Assembly: GCF_001684975.1 (NCBI RefSeq)
Contig: NZ_MAYH01000001.1
Span: 62,001 to 126,000, forward strand
Source of the DNA: Chryseobacterium artocarpi
Lineage (GTDB): Bacteria; Bacteroidota; Bacteroidia; Flavobacteriales; Weeksellaceae
Reading direction: 5' to 3'
Length of the DNA stretch: 64,000 nucleotides
Position numbers and translations under genes: made by a program. Shown piece after piece: positions 41,181-50,731 of the stretch; position 1 is the stretch's first letter; each line of letters starts with the position of its first letter. The notes beneath the pieces are model-generated. The model saw nothing but the letters and a program-made list of their open reading frames with translations, was not told the DNA's origin and ran no database searches.

Positions 41181-43425
41181 TGTGTTTTTCACTTCTGTAT
41201 TTTTCAATCACTTTTCTTTGTTCCTTTGCTACATCATAGATCAGTTCAAGGATGTCGTGAATGTTCTTAAGCTCTGTTAAATGTGAAATTTTATCAGGAT
41301 CTCTTCTGTCAACAATATCGTTTTCTTCAATTTCGGTCTTCCTTTTCGTAAGCATATCTTCAATAGAAGAATCTTCCGGTTCAAGGCGGCTTTCCATTTT
41401 AAGGGTTTCGTCAATGTCATCACCATTCAGCAAAGTGGAAACCTGCTGCATTTCTGCTTCTATTTTTCGGCTCCAGCTTTCTGCATCAATTTCCGGATAC
41501 TGTTCGTTGTTTTTAGAGTATTGAGACAACGAAGCGGTGTAAGCTGTGATCAGGTGTGATGTTGCTACAAACTGATGAACAACTTCCAGTTTTTTCTGCT
41601 GATTTTTAGGATCGGAAATCATTCGTTGGAAATTATCCGAGAGGTTTGCCAAAGAAATAATAGCATTTTTTCTTTTTACTTTATAATCTTCAATATCAAA
41701 ATCTCCTTTCAGAAATTTTGACATCACACTTTGGAAATAAATAAGGTTGTCCGCCGCCGATTTTTTCATCAGATCAAGATTCTGCGTATGTTCCCAAACA
41801 GGTAATACAATATAAGACACGGCAAATGCAATAATTCCGGCAATGGCTGTATCAACAATTCTGTCTTTAAAGATGATATTTACTTTTCCCGGATTTAAGA
41901 AATTAAAGCTTAAGAAAACATAAATTGTCATAAATAAAACTGCCCAAAAATATCGTCCTTTCAGAAAACTGAAACACATGATCATACTGATCAGAAGGAT
42001 GGCAAGCAATATACTGTTGATATGTATAAAATGCAGGATAATATAAGCAATTGTAGCCCCAGTGACTGTTCCGTAGAGACGAAGAAGGTTTCTTTTTTTA
42101 GTAATGGAATAAGCGGGTTTTAAGATCGCTGTAATGGTAATTAATATCCAGTAGGTATGTCCTAATCCCAGAAAATCAAACATAGAGAAAAGATACCCCA
42201 GAAACAAAGCTGTTGTAATTCTGATAGCATGACGGAAATGAGATGAAGATAATGAGATATTATTCCTTAAAACCTTAGAGTTAAGTTTCGGCTCATTAGG
42301 CATGAATTTTTTCAAGTCTAACCCGGTGGATAAACTTTTAGCAAGCTTTACATTTTGTGAAAATACTTTATAAATCTCGTTGATTTCCTTTGTGATTTCA
42401 TTGATACGCATTAAAATCTGACGTAAAACCATGAAATTTTCCAGGCTATCCGGAGAAAGTTGTTTATTTCTGAGCTCGAAGTAATTATAATTAAGATTCT
42501 TTAATTCTAGCTCCAGATTAAACATTGGCTTTGCTCTTGTTCCGCTTTGAAGGGCAATACCAATATTGGTAATCTCTTCTGCTAAAAGATTCAGATAATC
42601 ATGGATATTAACCAGAATCATGCTGTCATCAAAGCTTTGCTGCAACTTTTGATAATCACTTTCAGAAGTCATGAGCTTTTCATGAAGGTCCATAGAATTT
42701 AGAAACATCAACATTAATAAACGGCTGGTGGTCGTTGATTCATTGACAATGGTTCTTGTTTTGAAAACGGTTTCTCTGGTTTCTTCCTGAAGGTTTTTTA
42801 TTTCAATCTGTTTGGCAATAACCTGAATGGTAAGTTTGTCAAAATCGGGATTCTTTTGATAGTAATTTGCTTTTATTTTTAAAAACTCTGCAAGCTGAAG
42901 ATAGTTTTCACCTATCATCTGTCCGGCAAGTTTATACGGTCTAATAGTAGTTACTATAAGGAAAATGAGCAGGAACCATATACAGCCGCTGGCAAAGATC
43001 AGTAAGCTTTTCAGAATGTCATTTCCGGTAAGATGACCGTCAATAAAGATAGCGAGTACAACAAGTGATAGAGATCCTACCGCAGCTAGTCTTTGTCCAT
43101 AGACGCCAATCAGAGAAAAGAACATTCCGAATATAAGGATCTCGAGGATTACGAATATCTTGAAGTTCATCACAAGACTTGCAATAGATGCTACAAATAC
43201 AAAGCAGCAAATGGCAAAAGCAAGAGCATTTCTTCTTCTGATAAACGGTCCGGGCTGATCGGTAAGTGCTACAAAACTGGTTCCAAGAGGGAAGAGGAAA
43301 TATTCTTTTAAAATACCAAAGTGAGCAAGAACTAAACAAGGTAGAACAGTCGCTAATGTAATTCTGATTGCAGAATACAGGTACTGACTGGTTACAAATT
43401 TTTTTAGCTCTGCCGAATAGTTCAT
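41161..43425 (-). CDS. FUSC-family (YccS-like) membrane protein
   Basis: The protein has 754 aa. Two clusters of five or six membrane segments lie at about 15-165 and 395-535, joined by a cytoplasmic domain of about 230 residues. The second ends in VSYIVLPVWEH, the conserved end of the FUSC domain. The C-terminus is a charged helix-rich tail. This layout matches YccS/YhfK and the aromatic-acid exporter group; members are thought to export small acids. The transported molecule is unknown. The ATG at 43425 is 4 nt behind a TATTTTTG element, pointing to a leaderless mRNA. Confidence 0.85.
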   Translation of the reverse strand: MNYSAELKKFVTSQYLYSAIRITLATVLPCLVLAHFGILKEYFLFPLGTSFVALTDQPGPFIRRRNALAFAICCFVFVASIASLVMNFKIFVILEILIFGMFFSLIGVYGQRLAAVGSLSLVVLAIFIDGHLTGNDILKSLLIFASGCIWFLLIFLIVTTIRPYKLAGQMIGENYLQLAEFLKIKANYYQKNPDFDKLTIQVIAKQIEIKNLQEETRETVFKTRTIVNESTTTSRLLMLMFLNSMDLHEKLMTSESDYQKLQQSFDDSMILVNIHDYLNLLAEEITNIGIALQSGTRAKPMFNLELELKNLNYNYFELRNKQLSPDSLENFMVLRQILMRINEITKEINEIYKVFSQNVKLAKSLSTGLDLKKFMPNEPKLNSKVLRNNISLSSSHFRHAIRITTALFLGYLFSMFDFLGLGHTYWILITITAILKPAYSITKKRNLLRLYGTVTGATIAYIILHFIHINSILLAILLISMIMCFSFLKGRYFWAVLFMTIYVFLSFNFLNPGKVNIIFKDRIVDTAIAGIIAFAVSYIVLPVWEHTQNLDLMKKSAADNLIYFQSVMSKFLKGDFDIEDYKVKRKNAIISLANLSDNFQRMISDPKNQQKKLEVVHQFVATSHLITAYTASLSQYSKNNEQYPEIDAESWSRKIEAEMQQVSTLLNGDDIDETLKMESRLEPEDSSIEDMLTKRKTEIEENDIVDRRDPDKISHLTELKNIHDILELIYDVAKEQRKVIEKYRSEKHTTPPQS

Positions 43426-43429
43426 ACTA

Positions 43430-43437
43430 CAAAAATA
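43430..43437 (-). promoter_or_regulatory. -7 promoter element of the FUSC gene
   Basis: TATTTTTG on the minus strand ends 4 nt before the ATG at 43425. No well-spaced -33 motif. Confidence 0.4.
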
Positions 43438-43643
43438 GCTATTGAATTTAACAAAATCGCCATAAAGGAGAGACTTTTGTAAACTTAAATATTATTTTTA
43501 TTTAATAATGATATTTCGGAAAGTGAAAATTGAATTTTTGCTTCGCAAAATAAAGAGTGAATATCCGTTTTGCCATAGAAATTGACGAGCGTAGCAGATT
43601 GAAGATTCAGAATTTTATTTTGTCATGATTTATTTTCAATAAA

Positions 43644-43672
43644 AAAGCCTCATGTAATATTAATGAGGCTTT
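43644..43672 (-). terminator. Terminator behind porV
   Basis: AAAGCCTCAT / ATGAGGCTTT stem followed on the minus strand by TTTTATTG. The rest of the gap 43426-43690 contains a small hairpin TTTTGCTTCGCAAAA (43536-43550) and ATTGACGAGCGTAGCAG, of the type found between Chryseobacterium genes. Confidence 0.8.
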
Positions 43673-43690
43673 ATATAGTTGTAGTGAATC

Positions 43691-44851
43691 TTAACGTTCG
43701 TTGTTGGAAGTTTCATCTCCGATGTTCCAGGTAAGCCCGAAACGAAGTGTGTTATCCAGTGCACTGTTCACTTTTGACATATTGATCAGATAAGAAAGAT
43801 CTAATCCAAAAGAGCGGTACTTCAATCCGATACCTGCTGTAGCGAACTGTCTTGCTCCCTGTTCTTCACTTTCATGGAAGTAACCTCCTCTTACAGAAAA
43901 TGCATTGTCATATGAATATTCTAAAGCACCACTATACATGATACTGTTTTTGTTCTTGAATGATTTTCCGATACCTGCCATTGGACCTACGTTTGGAATT
44001 GCGTATATAGGTTTTCTGTTGGCATCTACTCCTGCATATTCAGATCCAGGAACTAAAAGCTTGGAACCTTCTACGGTAAGCCCAACTCTGTTTAAATCGT
44101 CAAGATACATATCATATCCGATACCTAATCTAGCCATAGTAGGAAGGTAAGATCTAGATTCTTCATTTCCGGTATAGTCTAGTTTCGGACCTAAATTTTG
44201 TACTGCAAAACCAGCGTTTAATTTACCGTCATATCCTCCAAAACTGGAAAATCTTTCAGAAGAATAGTATCCTGAAACATCTACAGCAAAAGAGTTTGCT
44301 GCTTTAAGTGTAGTATCTGTGTTGAATCCTCCGGCTAAGTCTGAACGGATAAATCTACCTGTTACAGCCATTGAGTAGGAATCAGAAAGTTTCAAAGCAT
44401 AGGCAACATCAATTGAGAATTCATTAGGCTTTGATACCCCCATCGAAGCAACATCCGAGCCTACAAGCTGAGTCAGGTCTACCTGTCCCATATTAAAATA
44501 GTAGATACTCGCTGAGATGGTGGATCTTTCATCCTGTCCCAGGAATTTATGGAATGCTCCGTATAATAAGAATACATCATTGGTTAGTTTTCCCATATAT
44601 GGAGTGTAGTTAAGCCCGATGGAAGAACTTGTTCTGCTAAAAGGATATTTAGCTGCATTCCAGAATTGTGAAAATGCATCAGGAGAGGTTACCACCCCTT
44701 GATCTCCCATACCTCCTGATCTTGCGTCTGGTGCAATCCTTAGGAAAGGAGCTCCGGTAAGTACAGGGTTTATTTTTCCTAAATCTTGCGAATAGCCTAG
44801 AAAACCAGCACTTAACCCAAATCCTAAAAGCAGTTTAGTAGTTAAATTCAT
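43691..44851 (-). CDS. porV: Type IX secretion outer-membrane protein PorV
   Basis: The protein has 386 aa. A signal peptide (about 1-21, ending GYSQ) is followed by the PorV signature near the N-terminus: PFLRIAPDARSGGMGDQG (about 35-52). SQFWNAAKYPF follows, then the long beta-barrel with alternating aromatic strands ending FGLTWNIGD. PorV is a FadL-like barrel that carries secreted type IX cargo to the cell-surface sortase PorU. It lies 59 bp behind porU on the same strand, as in other Flavobacteriia. Confidence 0.95.
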   Translation of the reverse strand: MNLTTKLLLGFGLSAGFLGYSQDLGKINPVLTGAPFLRIAPDARSGGMGDQGVVTSPDAFSQFWNAAKYPFSRTSSSIGLNYTPYMGKLTNDVFLLYGAFHKFLGQDERSTISASIYYFNMGQVDLTQLVGSDVASMGVSKPNEFSIDVAYALKLSDSYSMAVTGRFIRSDLAGGFNTDTTLKAANSFAVDVSGYYSSERFSSFGGYDGKLNAGFAVQNLGPKLDYTGNEESRSYLPTMARLGIGYDMYLDDLNRVGLTVEGSKLLVPGSEYAGVDANRKPIYAIPNVGPMAGIGKSFKNKNSIMYSGALEYSYDNAFSVRGGYFHESEEQGARQFATAGIGLKYRSFGLDLSYLINMSKVNSALDNTLRFGLTWNIGDETSNNER

Positions 44852-44910
44852 ATGTTGTCTTTTATATATTATCAGTTTTTTATTAATATTATTATCTATG
44901 TATTATCTAA

Positions 44911-47900
44911 TTATTTCAAAAGTACCATTTTTTCTACAGCTGTAGCGCTTCCTTTGCATTTTTCTTGATTCTGACTTTTTGCAAATATCTTAAAAATATA
45001 TGTACCTTTTGCTACTGTAGCTCCAAAATCATCTCTTCCGTCCCATTCTATTGCCTGGCGAGGAGTCCTGAAGCCTTGCAGGAATGGTTCTGCAACCACC
45101 GGTTGAGATAGAGTTCTTACCAATCTTCCGGTAATTGTATAGATCTGTACATTCACATCCAATATATCATCACAATTATGCTCAAACTGAATATACGTCT
45201 TATTGGTAAATGGATTTGGCCAGTTCAGCGGACGGTTGATCGTCAGATGTTGGTCAGATTCATCCTTAACCTCAAAGTTTAACGTAGCAGTTGTAGAATT
45301 ATTGTTTATATCCCAAACTTTAAATGTTAATTGGTGCTGTCCTATAGCAAGATTTCTGAATGGATAAGTCACATTTCCTTTCTGGTAGTCGGCAAGACTT
45401 GGATTTAAACATCCGTTTCCTTCTCCTGAAGCATAAAAATCATTAAGAATAACCGTATTGATAATCTGACCATCCAGATATACTGTAATATCATGACCAA
45501 TACCTGATCCTGTAGAGTTGATTCCGGTATCATCAGTAAGGCATGCGAGAAGCATCGGATTCTGATTGGTAATTCCTCCGTCTGCAAAATTGGTATTATT
45601 CATATAGAGCTTTACCTTTGGAGGCTGGTTGTCATTTACACCGTTAGGGTTGATATCACCTACTTGTACAGACTGATTATTGAATACATCCGTTACTTTA
45701 TTGTCTGCATATCCTAATATTCTTCCTTCTCCTACTGCATAATTAATGTCTTTAGGAACATAAAATTCTGCGGTGAAGACTCCGTTTACAGCCATACCGG
45801 ATGCTTTTACAATTGGGCTTCCTTCTTCAGTATACTGTAAGATAGGAGAGAGGCTTCCATTATTATTAAGGGTCTTTTTGTTAAGTCTTTTATCAAAAAT
45901 ATTGATTGAAACTTTTCCGTTGAATGTATTATTTAAAGTTCCGTTAGGGTTGTTTATGTGTCCTTTTACTTTAACGAAGTCTAAACCTCTGATCAATCCT
46001 GGTACCGGAGTTTCAATATCATCAATAACCAATAATCTTTGAGGTCTGCTTAGTGTCATAGCAGGATCACCAAGGAAGTTTACTCTTAAATGGTTGGCAT
46101 TAGGACCTTTTTCTTTTTTTGCATTTAAATGAGCATATCCAAGTGTATTAAACTCATCATTTGTCAGTTTAAAAATATTCTTGGTAAAAACATCTGTGAA
46201 AGTTCTACCGTAATCAATACCAATAGCACGGCTGGAAGTAATCATTGCCGCAGGACCACCTTGCTTAAGTTTAATAAACTGTTCTCCTGCGGAATTAGTA
46301 GCAGGTTCATCCCATAAAGTAAATTCACAGGTTATGGTAGATACAAGTGGGAATCTGCTGTATACATTGGAGAAGTTATTAGAATTCTGAATCTCAGTGC
46401 TGGTAAGTACCCTTTCCTGTGCCCAACCGTTGATTCCTCCATGCCCGAAATAGAATAGGTATAAACTATTTCCTATACTATTTGATATTGCTTGGTTAAC
46501 CTGCGGATATCTTGGACCTCCAGATGTACTTTGTACCGTAAATGCATCCTGATACAGTTTCTTTACATTATATTCTTTTAATGATGTTACTCCTGTTTGT
46601 TCAAACAATGAAGAAAGGGTGTTGTTCATTTCATTATGGAAAGGTTGTCCACCTTCACCATTATCATCCACTGCAAAGTCAAGCCTCATACGCCATTCTC
46701 CAAAAGGGCTGGATTGTCCCGGAAGAGCATTATAATAAGCAAGTGTTTTGTCGATCATATTGGCTGCTTCTGTTGCATTGGCAGCAGGAATTCTTCCTAC
46801 AGGAAGATTCGGAATATTATGCTCAACGAAAAGTGTATTCTGAGGCTGAGTCATTACAATATAATCATCTGTCACATAAGATCCTACATAATCTGAAGAG
46901 TGCTCACTTTCATAAGCGGTAACAATGTTTGTATTATTAGGAACTCTGTTTTTATAATCATAAGAAGCATCTCCGATAATAAGTACAAACTTAAGTCTGC
47001 CTGCCGGTGTATTTAATTTGGTGACAAAATCTCTCACGGCGGTAAGATCCTTACTTCCGTTTCCAAATTCATCATAAATTTTGTTTACATCTACAATTTC
47101 AACTTTATAATTATTTTTTGTCTGATGATAGTTGGCAAGTCTCTGAGCCTGTCCCATCATTTCAGGTACAGTAAGGATCAGATAATCTACTCCCTGAATT
47201 GCAGAAAGATTCTGGTTTCCTATTCTTCCCACAAACTGAGGAGTAAAAGCTCCATCCGAACGGAAAGCTACAAATTCATTATTAAAGTTTATATCAGAAG
47301 CAGTATAGGCAAAATTAAAAAATCCGCCACCTGCTTTATTTACCCTTCTGTTTGCATTTGTAATATCTGTAACGTCCCACACCTGTTCTACATTAGATGC
47401 GTTGGAAATACTAAAACCATAATTGGTATTACTTCCTGTAGCAATAGAATAATCTCTGAAGCTTAATTGAGAACCGTTAAAAGAAAGATTTTCTTTATAC
47501 TGTACTTCTATATAATCCAGATAGAATGTTCCATTAGGGTTTTTTGAAATATTCGGAGTATAGGTAAAAGTAATCTGATTCCCAGTTTGATTGGTCATTA
47601 TTCCGGTATATCTTATCGGATAGAAGTTATACTGATAGGTAGAAGTATCCGTAAGAACCGTCTCATTTAAAGGCTGAAAATTATTTGCCTTAATTTCAAT
47701 AGAGTTTTGTTGTGATCTGTAACCTATAACTCGTGTTTTGAATCTTATTGCATCATTCGCCTGAATAGGAGAGTTGGTTGTAAGGGTAACCGTTTTTTCA
47801 GTAGTAAAAGGAGGATCTTCTACCCATGTTCTTCCTACCTTCAATAAGTTTTTCTGATCATTATTGATGACTTGGTAACTATCGTACCTTGTAATCATTT

Positions 47901-48807
47901 GGGCAGGGAGGTTTCCATCAATAGTCTGGACTCTTTTCCCTGAACCTTTATCAAAGTTAATATAATAATAGGCGAAATCATCATATATATTCTTTAGGTT
48001 ATCGCTTGAATCAGATCTTGTTTCCTGTCTCTTGATACCATTTCCGTTGGTAGTATCATAAAGATTATAGCCGTTTGGTCCCTGTGCATAGAATAAAGCG
48101 TAGTCATTATCATTCCATACGCCGTCTTCTTCACCTACAACCTGAATAGCATTTTCCTGTAAAGAATTATATCTCGGATCCTGATTGTATTCAGGAAGCA
48201 TATGTCCTCCGTTTCCATAAATTCTCATGTTTCGTGGATTTACAGAAGACGGGTTAATACCGTTATCTCTTAAAAACTGTGAAGTGATTTTGAATATTCC
48301 TGATTTATCAACTTTTATTTTATAAAAGTTACCAGCTGATAAAGGATTACCGGTAGTACCTATTCTATTGGTGCTGCCAAAAGTATTTACCGGAGCAGAA
48401 GCCTCAGAAACATTAAACGAAGAAAGCCTTTGAACACGTCCTTTTATATTTTTGAATAAAGCAATACTAATGCTGGCATAGGTCTCTCCTTCTATAGTAT
48501 AATATGTAATATCAGCAATGTCACGATTGGGAAGGTTGCTTTTGTCTAATTCAAATAAATCCTGATTGGAAACCCCATCCCAAACCAGGTCTGAAACTTT
48601 TAGCTGCTTTTCTCCAATTTTTTGCTTAGTTACTATAAAAACATTATTTTGGCTGAAAGAAAAACCTTCATTGTTAAAATTTGGAAGATTTAATTTTGTG
48701 TCACCAAAGTCCTGAATTTTAGAACCATTCCATTCTATGGTGTTTCTTTGGGCGTAAAGTGTTGATGCAAAAGCGATTAAAGATAAAAGCGTGATTTTTC
48801 GTCTCAT
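44911..48807 (-). CDS. porU: Type IX secretion sortase PorU
   Basis: The protein has 1298 aa. A signal peptide of about 20 residues (LLSLIAFASTLYAQ) leads to an N-terminal region and a gingipain-like C25 peptidase domain. Its catalytic residues are visible: His789 in FYFGHGGINGW and Cys827 in STITCEFTLWD. The C-terminal part is a series of beta domains that ends in a type IX-like sorting domain (PNPFTNKTYIQFEHN, and the final GTYIFKIFAKS with KMVLLK). PorU cleaves the C-terminal signal of cargo proteins and links them to the surface. It lies divergent from gldJ, another part of the system. Confidence 0.96.
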   Translation of the reverse strand: MRRKITLLSLIAFASTLYAQRNTIEWNGSKIQDFGDTKLNLPNFNNEGFSFSQNNVFIVTKQKIGEKQLKVSDLVWDGVSNQDLFELDKSNLPNRDIADITYYTIEGETYASISIALFKNIKGRVQRLSSFNVSEASAPVNTFGSTNRIGTTGNPLSAGNFYKIKVDKSGIFKITSQFLRDNGINPSSVNPRNMRIYGNGGHMLPEYNQDPRYNSLQENAIQVVGEEDGVWNDNDYALFYAQGPNGYNLYDTTNGNGIKRQETRSDSSDNLKNIYDDFAYYYINFDKGSGKRVQTIDGNLPAQMITRYDSYQVINNDQKNLLKVGRTWVEDPPFTTEKTVTLTTNSPIQANDAIRFKTRVIGYRSQQNSIEIKANNFQPLNETVLTDTSTYQYNFYPIRYTGIMTNQTGNQITFTYTPNISKNPNGTFYLDYIEVQYKENLSFNGSQLSFRDYSIATGSNTNYGFSISNASNVEQVWDVTDITNANRRVNKAGGGFFNFAYTASDINFNNEFVAFRSDGAFTPQFVGRIGNQNLSAIQGVDYLILTVPEMMGQAQRLANYHQTKNNYKVEIVDVNKIYDEFGNGSKDLTAVRDFVTKLNTPAGRLKFVLIIGDASYDYKNRVPNNTNIVTAYESEHSSDYVGSYVTDDYIVMTQPQNTLFVEHNIPNLPVGRIPAANATEAANMIDKTLAYYNALPGQSSPFGEWRMRLDFAVDDNGEGGQPFHNEMNNTLSSLFEQTGVTSLKEYNVKKLYQDAFTVQSTSGGPRYPQVNQAISNSIGNSLYLFYFGHGGINGWAQERVLTSTEIQNSNNFSNVYSRFPLVSTITCEFTLWDEPATNSAGEQFIKLKQGGPAAMITSSRAIGIDYGRTFTDVFTKNIFKLTNDEFNTLGYAHLNAKKEKGPNANHLRVNFLGDPAMTLSRPQRLLVIDDIETPVPGLIRGLDFVKVKGHINNPNGTLNNTFNGKVSINIFDKRLNKKTLNNNGSLSPILQYTEEGSPIVKASGMAVNGVFTAEFYVPKDINYAVGEGRILGYADNKVTDVFNNQSVQVGDINPNGVNDNQPPKVKLYMNNTNFADGGITNQNPMLLACLTDDTGINSTGSGIGHDITVYLDGQIINTVILNDFYASGEGNGCLNPSLADYQKGNVTYPFRNLAIGQHQLTFKVWDINNNSTTATLNFEVKDESDQHLTINRPLNWPNPFTNKTYIQFEHNCDDILDVNVQIYTITGRLVRTLSQPVVAEPFLQGFRTPRQAIEWDGRDDFGATVAKGTYIFKIFAKSQNQEKCKGSATAVEKMVLLK

Positions 48808-48972
48808 GTTTATTATTGAAATTGCTAAATTACAAAATAAATGAAAATTTTAGAATTAAATTGTAATACAATAAAATTAATTTGTTATCGTTGTTCAAAA
48901 AAATCAAATCTTTATTTGATTTATTGAATAATTTATTTTTTCTTTGTACTCTTGAAAATATTTATATCGACT

Positions 48973-50574
48973 ATGAAAAAACTACAGTTGTTTTCATTAA
49001 TAGCATTAAGTTCTACACTTGCATTAACCAGTTGTGGCGGATCAGGAACCAGCAAAGGTGGTGGTACCAAAAAATTTGTCAGTAAAACAGGTTGGAAACC
49101 AAACGAAAAACAGGGTTGGTTTTTTGCAGGAAAGCAACAGAAGCAGAAAGGTTGGCCGGGAATGGTATATGTAGAAGGTGGAACTTTTACAATGGGATTA
49201 GTGAAAGATGATGTTATGCACGATTGGAATAACACACCGCGAAGAATGCAGGTGAGTTCATTCTTTATCGGAGAAACTGAAATTACTAACTACGAATACC
49301 GCGAATACCTTACATGGTTGAAGTATGTATTCCCACCAAGTGATCCTAGTTTTAAGGAAATCTATAACGGTGCTTTACCGGATACCTTATTATGGGACAA
49401 CAAACTAGCTAGAAACGATTATAATGAAACGTATCTGCGTTCTCCGGAATTCGATTATTATCCGGTAGTAGGAGTTTCCTGGACTCAGGCAAACAGATAC
49501 TGTGAATGGCTTACAGACAGAGCAAACGAAAAAGCTTTGATGCAGGCTGGTGTTATTGCTAAAGATTTATATATCAACGAGTCTAATAACCAGGGTGGTA
49601 CTGCATTCAACATGGATAAATTCAAAGCGAATGATCCTGAAATGCAGGGGTACATCAATGAAAAAAGAATGCAGCAAAAATCTGGTATGAAAACTACCAA
49701 CCAAAGATTGTTATCTGCAAACAGAGCTCCAAATTCTGCAATGGTTCAGAAGTTCAGACTTCCTACAGAAGTTGAATGGGAATACGCAGCATTGGGTATG
49801 GCTAAAAACAGAGAATATAACCAATACCTAGGTAAAAAACCTCAGATCGAAAGATTAAGAGGAACTAAAGGTAAAGAAAAAGGAATGTTCCTTGAAAACT
49901 TTAAAATGGGTAGAGGAGATTACTCTGGTATTGCTGGATGGAAAAATGACGGTTCTGCACAGACTTCTGATGTAAGACAATATCCATCTAACGACCTTGG
50001 AATCTACGGTATGTATGGTAACGTTGCAGAATGGACTGCCGATGTATACAGACCTATCATTGATGAAGATTTCAACGACTACAACTATTATAGAGGAAAT
50101 ATGCCTCAGGCAATCGTAAAGAACGGTGACGGAACTTACAAAATGATTGACGAAGGTACTATTAAGTATGATACATTAGCAGACGGAAGATTAGTTTACA
50201 AAGGTCTTCCTGGGCAATTCGAAAGAGAAACAATTGCTGATTACAGAAACTATAGAGATGGTGACAGACAATCTTCACTGGAATATTATAGAGCTTCCGA
50301 TTCAGCAGCTGGATTTGATATGTATAACGCTCCTAAGAAAAGCTTTATAGTAGATGCTAATGGTAGAGTTAAATTACAAAAAGATACCAGAGACAGAACT
50401 TCTGCAATCTCTAACGAGGTAAGAGTAGTAAAAGGTGGTTCTTGGCAGGATACTGCATACTGGCTTGATCCAGGACAAAGAAGATATAAGAATCAAGGTA
50501 GAGCTTATGGTTGGATTGGTTTCCGTGTTGCACAGGATGCCAGAACTAATGATAAGAACAGAACTAGAAGATAA
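48973..50574 (+). CDS. gldJ: Gliding motility / type IX secretion lipoprotein GldJ
   Basis: The protein has 533 aa from the ATG at 48973; a TTG at 48952 is unlikely. The signal ends ALTSCGG, with lipidated Cys21. The rest is a formylglycine-generating-enzyme-like (SUMF1) domain: YVEGGTFTMG, SSFFIGETEITNYEYREYL, VVGVSWTQANRYCEWLT, FRLPTEVEWEYAA, and the C-terminal VVKGGSWQDTAYWL with GWIGFRVA. The length and its place divergent from porU and ahead of murF fit GldJ rather than GldK (about 460 aa). GldJ is needed for gliding and for stability of the type IX machinery. A terminator follows. Confidence 0.9.
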   Translation: MKKLQLFSLIALSSTLALTSCGGSGTSKGGGTKKFVSKTGWKPNEKQGWFFAGKQQKQKGWPGMVYVEGGTFTMGLVKDDVMHDWNNTPRRMQVSSFFIGETEITNYEYREYLTWLKYVFPPSDPSFKEIYNGALPDTLLWDNKLARNDYNETYLRSPEFDYYPVVGVSWTQANRYCEWLTDRANEKALMQAGVIAKDLYINESNNQGGTAFNMDKFKANDPEMQGYINEKRMQQKSGMKTTNQRLLSANRAPNSAMVQKFRLPTEVEWEYAALGMAKNREYNQYLGKKPQIERLRGTKGKEKGMFLENFKMGRGDYSGIAGWKNDGSAQTSDVRQYPSNDLGIYGMYGNVAEWTADVYRPIIDEDFNDYNYYRGNMPQAIVKNGDGTYKMIDEGTIKYDTLADGRLVYKGLPGQFERETIADYRNYRDGDRQSSLEYYRASDSAAGFDMYNAPKKSFIVDANGRVKLQKDTRDRTSAISNEVRVVKGGSWQDTAYWLDPGQRRYKNQGRAYGWIGFRVAQDARTNDKNRTRR

Positions 50575-50595
50575 TATTTATCAAAAAATACTTAT

Positions 50596-50627
50596 AAAAA
50601 ACCTTCCGTATTTTCGGAAGGTTTTTT
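50596..50627 (+). terminator. Terminator behind gldJ
   Basis: AAAAAACCTTCCG / CGGAAGGTTTTTT with a 6-nt loop and T-run. Confidence 0.88.
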
Positions 50628-50731
50628 TATTTTTGAAACATGAAATCGCATGGGTTGAAAAGTCTAAAAACACACTTATAGATTTGGCAATTACAAGTGA
50701 ATTCTCTAAAAAAATATACATATATTTCCAC

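Noticed and set aside
46542..46922. Plus-strand 126-codon frame inside porU
   Set aside because: It lies opposite a clear PorU domain and shows no motif; it is a shadow frame.
48973..50574. Identification as GldK
   Set aside because: GldK has the same SUMF1-like fold but is shorter and is followed by gldL, gldM and gldN; here murF follows, and the length fits GldJ.
50435..50731. N-terminal extension of murF
   Set aside because: It runs through the end of gldJ and a terminator and has no MurF similarity.
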